Part shown: piece after piece, positions 6,230 through 13,294 of the stretch
Layout of the letters: each line of letters begins with the position of its first letter
Position numbering within the stretch: the first letter of the stretch is position 1
Assembly (NCBI GenBank): GCA_030432655.1
Contig: JAUILA010000034.1
Location: forward strand, 1 to 46,896
Source of the DNA: Bacteroidia bacterium
Lineage (GTDB): Bacteria > Bacteroidota > Bacteroidia > Cytophagales > Cyclobacteriaceae
Length of the DNA stretch: 46,896 bases
Direction of reading: 5' to 3'
The notes under the pieces: generated by a model
The model's input: only the letters and a program-made list of their open reading frames with translations
Told to the model about the DNA's origin: nothing
The model's database searches: none
Translations under genes and position numbers: made by a program

Positions 6230-7192
6230 ATGAAAAGAGAAAAAATACACATTGAATATGAGGCCACTCTCGCGGCGCTCACTGAATTTTCTATAGAATA
6301 CAACAAGAGATGCACCGAGCGGAAAGATCGGATCAATGCGGGCATGAAAGGGGTGGCAGAACGAATGATTACCCTGTACCTGGGACAGATCAATGGAACT
6401 TATCTGGATCCGGAAAAAGATCTGATACCCGGGTTCCATACTTTTAACCCCAGCCTGGCGAAAGATCGCGGATGTGCTGTACGGACAATCATTAATATCC
6501 GGCGGCGCCTGGTACAGTCCGGATTAATCAAGATTGAATTACTGAACGGCAACGACGGGATCTACATCTGGTTTGCCGATGAGCTCTTTAAACACAATCC
6601 ATTATATACATTCATGGTAAAAAGAGACATGCAAAATCTGCATGCCCTTACCTCTTCAGAAACACACTTTTCAGGGTCAACCATGAAAAAATTACACCCA
6701 TTAGTTAGTCATGAACTAATTAATAAAAATAGGAATGTGGATAAGTGGAAAACTCAGGAGTTTGACTTGCTGGACGATGAGAGAATCATGAACACCGAGA
6801 AAACAGGATGGGAAGAGATAGACAACCTGACTGAGGAATCTCATCCTTCGTCTTCCTTACTCTGGATGGTGGAAAGTTTTTGGTTGCGCGCGCGAACCAA
6901 ACTTTATCCGTATGAAGAATTTGACAAAGAGAGAACCCGGCATATCCTGAATTTCATCTGGGAGTCCGTTTACGGAAAATTTCAATACAATCAATCAGAA
7001 CAACAGTGGAGAGAATATCACAAGATTGCCTTGCGCCGGATCGGAATGGTTCACCGCTGGCTGCACCGCAAACCCAACCATTGGGTTCCGATTGCTGAAA
7101 TTTACTTTGATCCGCTGAACCGCAAAAATGGTTTCAATAAAACCTGGGACTGGTATTTGAGAAGTGCTAAAAAAAAGAAAAAAAGACGATAG
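6230..7192 (+). CDS. Winged-helix protein, possible replication initiator or element regulator
   Basis: About 320 residues. Residues roughly 70-115 form a helix-turn-helix or winged-helix unit (FNPSLAKDRGCAVRTIINIR then RRLVQSGLIKI) like those of plasmid Rep and DnaD-type proteins. The C-terminal part is rich in Trp and basic residues (LRRIGMVHRWLHRKPNHWVP) and ends in a Lys/Arg run. An in-frame ATG at 6200 is possible, but the ATG at 6230, after which the residues are hydrophilic, looks better. The product has no signal peptide or membrane segment. It stands alone between a decayed mobile region with TCCACA boxes and the tRNA-Pro gene. Replication initiation is inferred from fold and context; a transcription regulator is equally possible. 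Confidence 0.45.
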   Translation: MKREKIHIEYEATLAALTEFSIEYNKRCTERKDRINAGMKGVAERMITLYLGQINGTYLDPEKDLIPGFHTFNPSLAKDRGCAVRTIINIRRRLVQSGLIKIELLNGNDGIYIWFADELFKHNPLYTFMVKRDMQNLHALTSSETHFSGSTMKKLHPLVSHELINKNRNVDKWKTQEFDLLDDERIMNTEKTGWEEIDNLTEESHPSSSLLWMVESFWLRARTKLYPYEEFDKERTRHILNFIWESVYGKFQYNQSEQQWREYHKIALRRIGMVHRWLHRKPNHWVPIAEIYFDPLNRKNGFNKTWDWYLRSAKKKKKRR

Positions 7193-7246
7193 CTGAGAAT
7201 GACATACAATGCCGTCGATTCAATAAGGTGCTTTAAAGCTTCAAAA

Positions 7247-7268
7247 AAGTGTGCGTAAAGTGTGCGTA
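7247..7268. repeat. Two tandem copies of AAGTGTGCGTA
   Basis: The 11-base unit AAGTGTGCGTA occurs at 7247-7257 and 7258-7268 with no spacer, between the winged-helix gene and the tRNA-Pro terminator. Two-copy tandem sites of this size are often protein-binding sites, but no partner can be named. Confidence 0.35.
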
Positions 7269-7270
7269 AA

Positions 7271-7305
7271 AGAAAAAGCACTTACAAATTTCTTCGTAAG
7301 TGCTT
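7271..7305 (-). terminator. Rho-independent terminator of tRNA-Pro
   Basis: A perfect 10-bp stem pairs AAGCACTTAC (7276-7285) with GTAAGTGCTT (7296-7305). Read on the minus strand it follows the tRNA by 11 bases and runs into TTTTTCTTTT. The same hairpin could also end the winged-helix transcript. Confidence 0.75.
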
Positions 7306-7316
7306 GATTATCAGTG

Positions 7317-7391
7317 TCGGGGCGGCAGGATTCGAACCTGCGACCCCCTGCTCCCAAAGCAGGTACGCTAACCGGACTGCGCTACGCCCCG
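7317..7391 (-). tRNA. tRNA-Pro(UGG)
   Basis: Read on the minus strand, the acceptor stem CGGGGCG pairs with CGCCCCG. The D arm, anticodon stem CCTGC/GCAGG with loop TTTGGGA (anticodon TGG) and T arm GCAGG-TTCGAAT-CCTGC are all complete, and the discriminator is A. The length is 75 bases without CCA, which is not encoded. It is the first clearly intact backbone gene after the accessory region. tRNA-Pro is also a known integration target, but no duplicated 3' end is seen nearby. Confidence 0.97.
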
Positions 7392-7405
7392 ATTCAATCA
7401 GGGCA

Positions 7406-7413
7406 CAAAGGTA
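7406..7413 (-). promoter_or_regulatory. Bacteroidota -7 promoter element TAnnTTTG for tRNA-Pro
   Basis: On the minus strand TACCTTTG matches the Bacteroidota -7 consensus TAnnTTTG exactly and ends 14 bases before the tRNA 5' end, a suitable place for a start site. The -33 TTG element is weak or absent. Confidence 0.55.
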
Positions 7414-7597
7414 AAAGAATTATTTTCTCAGCCATCGTTTGTGTTGAAAAAAAATATAATTCCTTTTTCGCCAATTCAGGCGAACCGTTCGCTCTTACAT
7501 CCGGACAGTTTCCTCAGGCTTTAGTTCCGTTCACTCTTTTTGCCCCAACCCTGCGGAACTACTGATGTTCTAATTCAAAATCAAACCTTCTTAAATT

Positions 7598-8578
7598 ATG
7601 AAAAAATTTACCTATCTGATCCCAATTCTTTGCATTCTCTTACTGGCTTCCTGCCAGGAAGAAAACAATGTTGTACCGCAAACAGCGCAGGATCCTGACC
7701 TGAAATCGATCGAACAAACACTTATCGACTTGTCCGACGAGGCAGAGGCTGAAGAGCTGAAAGATGATGCTAACAGCCGCCGATGGGGCAAACGTCCTAA
7801 GTTCAGAACGCTGATTACGGCGCTGGTGAAAACACGACTGATCAAAACGGTTGCGATTAACCGCCTGACGGTCCTGGCTCCGACTGACGCTGCCTTTGCT
7901 GAGCTTGGTCTGAATCCGCGAAACATAGGAAGTGTACCCAACCTGAAAGAAATTCTTCTTTACCATGTGCTTGAGGGTAAAATACGTTCGACCGACCTGA
8001 CCGAGGGTTATGCGCATACGGTTAATGGTGCTTCCGTGAGAGTATCACTCGATGGAGGTGTATTCTTTAATGACGCGGAAGTGATCCTGGCTGACAAATG
8101 GGCGATCAATGGTATTATCCATGGCATAGACAAAGTGTTGCTTCCTCCGACTTTAGTAGACATCGTACAGGGGAATGAAAATTTCTCCATCCTTGAAGAA
8201 GCGCTCATTAAAGCTGACCTTGTGGATGTATTGGCTGATCCGATGGCCGAATTCACTGTATTCGCCCCGACCAACGATGCCTTCGCAGCATTATTGGGAG
8301 AATTGGGACTGACCAAGGATCAATTGCTTGGCCTGCCCAATCTTGATCAGGTACTGCTTTACCACGTATTAGGCGGGTCAGTATTCTCCGATAACCTGGC
8401 TGACGGCCTTTCGGTCGAAATGGCAAACGGCGAGAATATAACATTCGACCTCACGGGAGCCCCGGCTATTATTGACGTAAACGGACGATCCACTACGCTT
8501 AATACGGGACTACTCGATATAAAAGCTACCAATGGTGTTGTTCATGTGTTGAATGGTGTCCTGTTACCGACACTCTGA
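7598..8578 (+). CDS. Two-domain fasciclin (FAS1) lipoprotein
   Basis: A 326-residue protein with the lipobox LLASC at residues 15-19, so exported and lipid-anchored. Two FAS1 domains follow a charged linker. The first is at about residues 65-190 (LTVLAPTDAAFAEL, ILLYHVLEGKI, NGIIHGIDKVLLPP) and the second at about 195-326 (FTVFAPTNDAFAAL, VLLYHVLGGSV, TNGVVHVLNGVLLPTL). FAS1 domains act in adhesion and matrix contacts. Conserved H1, YH and H2-like segments are intact in both copies. The gene is monocistronic by appearance, since a strong terminator follows within 25 bases. The start is chosen because the signal peptide begins there, with an AT-rich leader. Binding partner unknown. Confidence 0.92.
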   Translation: MKKFTYLIPILCILLLASCQEENNVVPQTAQDPDLKSIEQTLIDLSDEAEAEELKDDANSRRWGKRPKFRTLITALVKTRLIKTVAINRLTVLAPTDAAFAELGLNPRNIGSVPNLKEILLYHVLEGKIRSTDLTEGYAHTVNGASVRVSLDGGVFFNDAEVILADKWAINGIIHGIDKVLLPPTLVDIVQGNENFSILEEALIKADLVDVLADPMAEFTVFAPTNDAFAALLGELGLTKDQLLGLPNLDQVLLYHVLGGSVFSDNLADGLSVEMANGENITFDLTGAPAIIDVNGRSTTLNTGLLDIKATNGVVHVLNGVLLPTL

Positions 8579-8599
8579 TTTTATTGCTTGATTGTTTGG

Positions 8600-8633
8600 A
8601 AAAAGCTGGTCCGGTTTCGGGCCGGCTTTTTTT
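8600..8633 (+). terminator. Rho-independent terminator after fasciclin gene
   Basis: A 13-bp stem (8600-8612 with 8619-8631, two G-U pairs) closes a 6-base loop. The GC core is GCTGGTCC/GGGCCGGC and the stem runs into seven T residues (8627-8633). Confidence 0.9.
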
Positions 8634-8806
8634 ATATAATTGCGTACAAAATGGTCTTCAAAGCTGAGTGCGCTAACTATCTGTAATCCAATAATATAAT
8701 TTATCTGTGGGAATGGATACTCAACTGGTTGCGCAAAAATCCCTGTTTTGGTATTTACTTTTTCACTATAATTAGTATGTAAATACAAAGCAGAGATTAA
8801 TTTTTT

Positions 8807-10345
8807 ATGTTATCTGTACGCATACTATTTTTTCTGACCGCGCTTACTATTCTCCCGTTTTATAAGAGCCAGGCGTTTACCATAAGTGTCATGGATGAGA
8901 AGTCCGGTAAGCCCCTTTCCGGCGCGCTGGTTACCCTGGAATCAAAGGAATATTACACCAACGAAAGCGGAAGCCTCGACCTGCCCCTTGAAGCAGGGAA
9001 TGTGCTTATCGTGGAATATTTCGGATATCTCCGAGAAAGACTGGTGATAAGCGGAGAATTCGACGGAATGATCCTTCTTTACCGGAATTACCAAAACCTT
9101 GGAATCGTCATTCTGGAGGAAAATAACTACGCAAACATTGAATATCTTGATATTCCGAAGCAATCAGCCCGATATGCTGGCGGACTCAATAATGTGTATG
9201 ATGAAATCAGATCACGGTTTAACAACCATCCTGATAAGGACCTGATCGAAGAGGACATGAATATCAATGTGCTCTTTCGTGTGGATGAGAAAGGTGCCAT
9301 CAGCGATATGAGTATTCTCCGGGCAGATGTGCAGAGCCAGAACATAATCCGGGAGGTCATGCAGGGCCTGGAAGGGTGGAGTCCTGCGCAGTTTAACGGT
9401 AGGCCGGTTCCGCAGTCATTCGAATTGCAGATCAGGCGGAAGGATGGAATTTATGACCTGGTGGAAGAGCCTGCTTACCCGAAGGATGGATTCGAAGCAT
9501 TTTATGACGCCCTGGAAAAGGAAAAGAAAAATCCGAAGGATGCTGTTAAATACATGGTATCGGGCAAGGTGGTCGTCAGTTTTGATGTGCTCAAGACGGG
9601 CGAACTGACCAATTTCAAAATTGAAGAGTCCCTTGGATATGGCTGTGATATTGAAGCAATCCGGGTGCTTACGCTGGCCGAGCCCTGGGTGCCGGCACGG
9701 GAGCAGGGTCAGCTGGTGGCTACCCGCAGGGAACTGCCCGTTCAGTTTGGCGGAGTTGCTTTTTTTGTGAAGGTCGACCATAAAAAGAAAGAAAAGGATT
9801 ATACCGTACAGGATATCATAAACAATTATCCCTATAGCCGCTCACTCGACCTGGTAGACCACGACCTGGATACGATTTCTTCCAACATTAACCAGCTGAA
9901 GTATTTGTATAAAATAGACCTGGAAAACAATAATCTCACTTACCTGCCTGAGACGATTACCTCCCTGCCGAATTTGTACGAACTTTACGTTCCCTTTAAT
10001 GACCTGGTTCGCCTGCCTTCTGAAATGAAGGATCTTAGGAACCTGGAAATCCTGGGTCTCGGGTACAATGAGTTTGATGAATTTCCTGTTCAGCTCACCA
10101 GGTGTAAAGAACTGAGAGTGCTGGACCTGTCCGGCAATAAGATTTCAGCACTTCCTCCTGAAATAAAGGACATGAAGAACTTGTCGCTGCTTTACCTGGG
10201 TGATAATGATCTCGCTGACCTGCCGGAAGAAATTTACAAGCTTAAAAACCTGCAGGAGATTCACCTGGTGCAGAACCGGTTTACTGAAGAAAAACAACTC
10301 GAGATACGCAGTAAATTTAAAAAGACAAAGGTGTTTTTTGACTGA
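8807..10345 (+). CDS. Secreted carboxypeptidase-regulatory / TonB-C / leucine-rich repeat protein
   Basis: A 512-residue exported protein, signal peptide to about residue 23. Residues 25-95 look like a carboxypeptidase-regulatory-like beta sandwich (DEKSGKPLSGALVTLES). Two TonB C-terminal-like domains follow: residues about 145-205 (VLFRVDEKGAISDMSILRAD, then W-x-PA at GWSPAQFNGRPV) and about 245-315 (VVVSFDVLKTGELTNFKIEE, EPWVPAREQG). Residues about 330-500 are six or seven leucine-rich repeats of the short bacterial type (LPNLYELYVPFNDLVRLPSE, LRVLDLSGNKISALPPEIKD). No membrane segment besides the signal is seen, so it is probably periplasmic or surface-located. Each part is familiar but the combination is unusual. 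Interaction with other envelope proteins is inferred from the repeats. Confidence 0.8.
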   Translation: MLSVRILFFLTALTILPFYKSQAFTISVMDEKSGKPLSGALVTLESKEYYTNESGSLDLPLEAGNVLIVEYFGYLRERLVISGEFDGMILLYRNYQNLGIVILEENNYANIEYLDIPKQSARYAGGLNNVYDEIRSRFNNHPDKDLIEEDMNINVLFRVDEKGAISDMSILRADVQSQNIIREVMQGLEGWSPAQFNGRPVPQSFELQIRRKDGIYDLVEEPAYPKDGFEAFYDALEKEKKNPKDAVKYMVSGKVVVSFDVLKTGELTNFKIEESLGYGCDIEAIRVLTLAEPWVPAREQGQLVATRRELPVQFGGVAFFVKVDHKKKEKDYTVQDIINNYPYSRSLDLVDHDLDTISSNINQLKYLYKIDLENNNLTYLPETITSLPNLYELYVPFNDLVRLPSEMKDLRNLEILGLGYNEFDEFPVQLTRCKELRVLDLSGNKISALPPEIKDMKNLSLLYLGDNDLADLPEEIYKLKNLQEIHLVQNRFTEEKQLEIRSKFKKTKVFFD

Positions 10346-10348
10346 TCC

Positions 10349-11137
10349 TTATTTGGGAAAAAGGAAGACAATAATCGTCCGGATTCCCCAGTCTGCCTTA
10401 CCGCCATCCGGAGCCGCCAGGTTAATCCGGGGCCCGGCTCCCAATTGTACCTTCTGCTTGCCAATGCTGGTGAGTCCGTTGATGAACGGGTTCCACCACA
10501 GCGTGGTATTCTCCGCTTCCCAGTTCTGTGTCATTTCGAAATTCATGCCCACCCCGGCGCCGCTTTTCCAGTTATAAATCAGGAACGGCTGAAGGAACAT
10601 CTGGTTGACATCCGGATAATCGTCCTTCCCGCTCACGCCCCAGATCTGGTTGACCAGTGCACCATAGGTAAATCCATTTGCCTGCCGGAGGAATACAGCT
10701 GTAGGCCCGATACCAAACTGTTCGGCCGACAAGCCTTCCTTTCCAACCGGCACCAGGAAGACTGGTCCGGCCCCCCAGGTGATGCCGTTCTTCGAGTTGG
10801 TCGGACTGATGAATCCGCTGACCACCGCATCCGATAAACCGCTTTGTTTTTCTCCTTCGCCCGTGATGTTATACTGACTGATAACCGGGAGAATGACCCG
10901 TGTGATCAGGTTAAGGTTTTTTGAAAGGGATACCGGAATCACCGGCTGGATATTGAGTGTGTTTCGGGTACCGTTCAGCTCCCCGATCCCGAAATCAGTA
11001 TTGTTCTGAAGGGGGACACTTATCAGTGAGGCGATCGGATTGGCAAGTTTTTTTGCCAGCTCTGCCGCGTCATCCTGGGCGTTAGCATGTTGATAAGCGA
11101 AGAGAAATAATACCAAAAATGATACAGAAATTCGCAT
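10349..11137 (-). CDS. Outer-membrane beta-barrel protein, transporter/neuromedin-U-like family
   Basis: A 262-residue protein with signal peptide MRISVSFLVLFLFAYQHANA, then alternating hydrophobic strands and a C-terminal aromatic-rich strand ending IRTIIVFLFPK, as expected of an outer-membrane barrel. Segments such as LNIQPVIPVSLSKNLNLITR, GITWGAGPVFLVPVG and MFLQPFLIYNW resemble the poorly characterised barrel family often named transporter or neuromedin U, related to the MetA-pathway phenol-degradation barrels. The gene converges with the LRR gene, leaving only three bases between stops. Substrate cannot be told. Confidence 0.6.
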   Translation of the reverse strand: MRISVSFLVLFLFAYQHANAQDDAAELAKKLANPIASLISVPLQNNTDFGIGELNGTRNTLNIQPVIPVSLSKNLNLITRVILPVISQYNITGEGEKQSGLSDAVVSGFISPTNSKNGITWGAGPVFLVPVGKEGLSAEQFGIGPTAVFLRQANGFTYGALVNQIWGVSGKDDYPDVNQMFLQPFLIYNWKSGAGVGMNFEMTQNWEAENTTLWWNPFINGLTSIGKQKVQLGAGPRINLAAPDGGKADWGIRTIIVFLFPK

Positions 11138-11288
11138 AGTATTGTCTTTATTTTACACTATGAAAGGTATGAAAATAACAGGTGCAATCTTCTAATTGCC
11201 AGTAAAATATAGCCTTGTTTGCGCTGATAAAAACCGAATCTTTTTTTAACTTAAATAATATTTAGGTCTTAATTAAATTTCAAAAATT

Positions 11289-12137
11289 ATGGGTAGGATA
11301 GTGTCATACTGCCTGATCATGGTCATGTCCGTCTTTTCGCAATCAGTTTTTGGCCAATCAGAGGAAGATGTAATTACGAAAATGGACGGGGAGGAAATGC
11401 GTGGTAAAGTGACCAAAATGGGCACGGAAAGTGTAACGTTTGTTTATTCGGGAGAAGACCTGGAATACGAAGTAGCTAAAACGAATATTCACAAAATTGT
11501 TTTTGCCAGTGGCCGTACCCAGGTAATTAATGAAATGGCAGCTCCGGCGGCTGCTCAGCCGGCAACACCGGTAGTCTCTGCGGCTGACCGTAAAGGCAAG
11601 ATCGCCGTTCTCCCTTTTGAATTTGCCACCAACGACCCCTCACTACAAGGTGAATCTTTTGAGACGAGGGTTCAGATTGATTGTGCCAGGTCGCTTCGGG
11701 AGAATACATCGGGGCTGCAGGTACAGGACCCGCGGGAGACCAATGCCATCCTCGCTCAGAACAATATGGATGCTCAGCAACTGGCAGCCATGACCCCTGC
11801 GGATGTCGCGGCAGTTCTTGGGGTGGAGTTTGTTACCTACGGTACGCTGAAAGTTGATAATGAAGGAGCCCAGACGTATGGAAGTTCTGTCACCACCTAC
11901 AAGGATAAAGAGGAAAGGGAGAGAAGCAAAAAGTCTGAAAAAAGCACAGAGGTATCCTCGGGAAGCTCAACAACAGTGATCAATTATGATGTCAGGGTCG
12001 GTATAAATATTTACAGCGATCAGGGAACAAGCATATTCAGCGATTCCAGGGAACCATTCGGTTCAGGTACTGAAACATATTCGGCGGCACTGGACTATAT
12101 GATAAAACGTGGTCCGCATGGCAGCAAGCATAAATGA
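11289..12137 (+). CDS. Periplasmic LpoB/CsgG-like protein
   Basis: A 282-residue protein with a signal peptide ending near VFGQ. Residues 30-75 form a small beta-rich unit (VTKMGTESVTFVYSGEDLEY) like those that begin many Bacteroidota secreted proteins. Residues about 100-225 resemble the LpoB/CsgG fold: GKIAVLPFEF, then ETNAILAQNNMD, and VAAVLGVEFVTYGTLKV, the usual order of strand, helix with LxxxN, and GAxYVxxGxx strand. A Ser/Lys/Glu-rich insertion (about 205-230) interrupts the last part. LpoB-type proteins form periplasmic complexes with barrels or synthases. The next same-strand gene is a barrel, followed by a lipoprotein, so a small envelope complex is plausible. Confidence 0.6.
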   Translation: MGRIVSYCLIMVMSVFSQSVFGQSEEDVITKMDGEEMRGKVTKMGTESVTFVYSGEDLEYEVAKTNIHKIVFASGRTQVINEMAAPAAAQPATPVVSAADRKGKIAVLPFEFATNDPSLQGESFETRVQIDCARSLRENTSGLQVQDPRETNAILAQNNMDAQQLAAMTPADVAAVLGVEFVTYGTLKVDNEGAQTYGSSVTTYKDKEERERSKKSEKSTEVSSGSSTTVINYDVRVGINIYSDQGTSIFSDSREPFGSGTETYSAALDYMIKRGPHGSKHK

Positions 12138-12164
12138 TTCACTAATTAAGCTGTACCGATAATA

Positions 12165-12839
12165 ATGATCAGAGTTGTGCTTTCCTGTTTACTGATTGCC
12201 TTAATTCCGGTATCTCTTTATTCCCAGGAAGTTATACTGGGATTTCATGGCAGCTTTCCTCTTGGAGAAGACGCGGCAACGGATGACGACGGTGGATTTG
12301 CCAGGACCGGGTATGGCGGTATCATTGAAAGCTACTACCGGTTCAGCAGCTGGCCGGAGCCCCTGTACGCGGGACTGTTCCTGTCCTACCAGACCAATGA
12401 CATTGATGGGGCGAAACTCGCTGAACTGTTTAACGAAACATTCGGAGGCCAATTGACCACTACGGTAAGCCGGAGCCGTTACAGGCCGTTAACCCTGCTC
12501 CTGGGGCCATTGTACCGTTTTCGGCTGTCCGAAAAGTTTTCCCTCGATGGAAAAGCAGGAGTTGGGATGATGATCAGTAATATTGATCCGATCCGCTTTA
12601 ACTTTTTTGATGACCAGGGAGCTCTGATCGTCAGCGAAGAATTGTCTTTTAACAGCGAACCGGTCTTCGCCTTTATGCTGGGTGCCAACCTGGGCTACCA
12701 GTTTACCAGCGTAATTGGCGTTAAGTTTTACGCCAATTATTCGTATGGGAAAGAAGAAATTTCTTCTTCCGGGACGCGGTCAGACCAGAAGATTTCCTAT
12801 TTGAATTCAGGTTTAGCTCTTTCAATAACCTTTGATTAA
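12165..12839 (+). CDS. Outer-membrane beta-barrel protein (OmpX/opacity-like)
   Basis: A 224-residue protein with signal peptide ending YSQ. Alternating strands follow (FYAN-type aromatic pairs, LLLGPLYRFRLSEKFSLDGK, FAFMLGANLGYQFTSVIGVK) and it ends with SGLALSITFD, the terminal strand pattern of small outer-membrane barrels. It starts 27 bases after the LpoB/CsgG-like gene and its stop is 5 bases before the next start, so the three genes form an operon. Function unknown; a structural or channel role is inferred. Confidence 0.65.
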   Translation: MIRVVLSCLLIALIPVSLYSQEVILGFHGSFPLGEDAATDDDGGFARTGYGGIIESYYRFSSWPEPLYAGLFLSYQTNDIDGAKLAELFNETFGGQLTTTVSRSRYRPLTLLLGPLYRFRLSEKFSLDGKAGVGMMISNIDPIRFNFFDDQGALIVSEELSFNSEPVFAFMLGANLGYQFTSVIGVKFYANYSYGKEEISSSGTRSDQKISYLNSGLALSITFD

Positions 12840-12846
12840 TGCAGCC

Positions 12847-13233
12847 ATGGCTAAAATAGGTAAACTGTTATATACCATGTTCCTTATGCTGGCCGGCTCC
12901 GGGCTGATCATGTCATTGGCTGGTTGCGAAGACTGCGCACTGGATGATATTTCTACCCCCGTACTACCGGACGGACGAATTGGATTTGCCTATTCTGCAG
13001 AAATAAACCTGGAAACGGAATGTACTCCGCGATTTGAAAATGTCTGGTTGTTAGGCGGACAACTTCCACCGGGTCTGTCACTTAGGGGTGATGGCCGGAT
13101 CCAGGGAACTCCGTCACGGCTGGGAGATTACCGTTTCACATTGGCGGCTACCGCCTGCTTCAGCCAGGATGTATATGGTTTCTATGATTGTGAAGAAATC
13201 ACCCGTGGATATTATATTCTGATCACTGAATAA
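12847..13233 (+). CDS. Small lipoprotein with putative Ig (He_PIG-like) domain
   Basis: From the ATG at 12847 the product has 128 residues. It starts MAKIGKLLYTMFLML and carries a lipobox SLAGC, so it is a lipoprotein. A start 15 bases upstream would overlap the barrel gene and adds only a few residues. Residues about 45-110 contain the putative-Ig signature QLPPGLSLRGDGRIQGTPS followed by GDYRFTLAATA, an all-beta fold used for surface binding. Two cysteines near the start of the mature protein (CEDCALD) and others later may form disulfides. It closes the run LpoB/CsgG-like, barrel, lipoprotein. Confidence 0.65.
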   Translation: MAKIGKLLYTMFLMLAGSGLIMSLAGCEDCALDDISTPVLPDGRIGFAYSAEINLETECTPRFENVWLLGGQLPPGLSLRGDGRIQGTPSRLGDYRFTLAATACFSQDVYGFYDCEEITRGYYILITE

Positions 13234-13294
13234 CCACTTAACTTCCTGCCTGCTTTGACAGATTCTCCTATATTTATCAGATAAACATTCCCTG

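Noticed and set aside
7200-7391. Second integration site at tRNA-Pro
   Set aside because: No duplicated tRNA-Pro 3' end and no integrase close to it are found.
7314-7565. 83-codon frame overlapping tRNA-Pro
   Set aside because: The tRNA is complete on the other strand and the frame is the typical tRNA-derived false protein.
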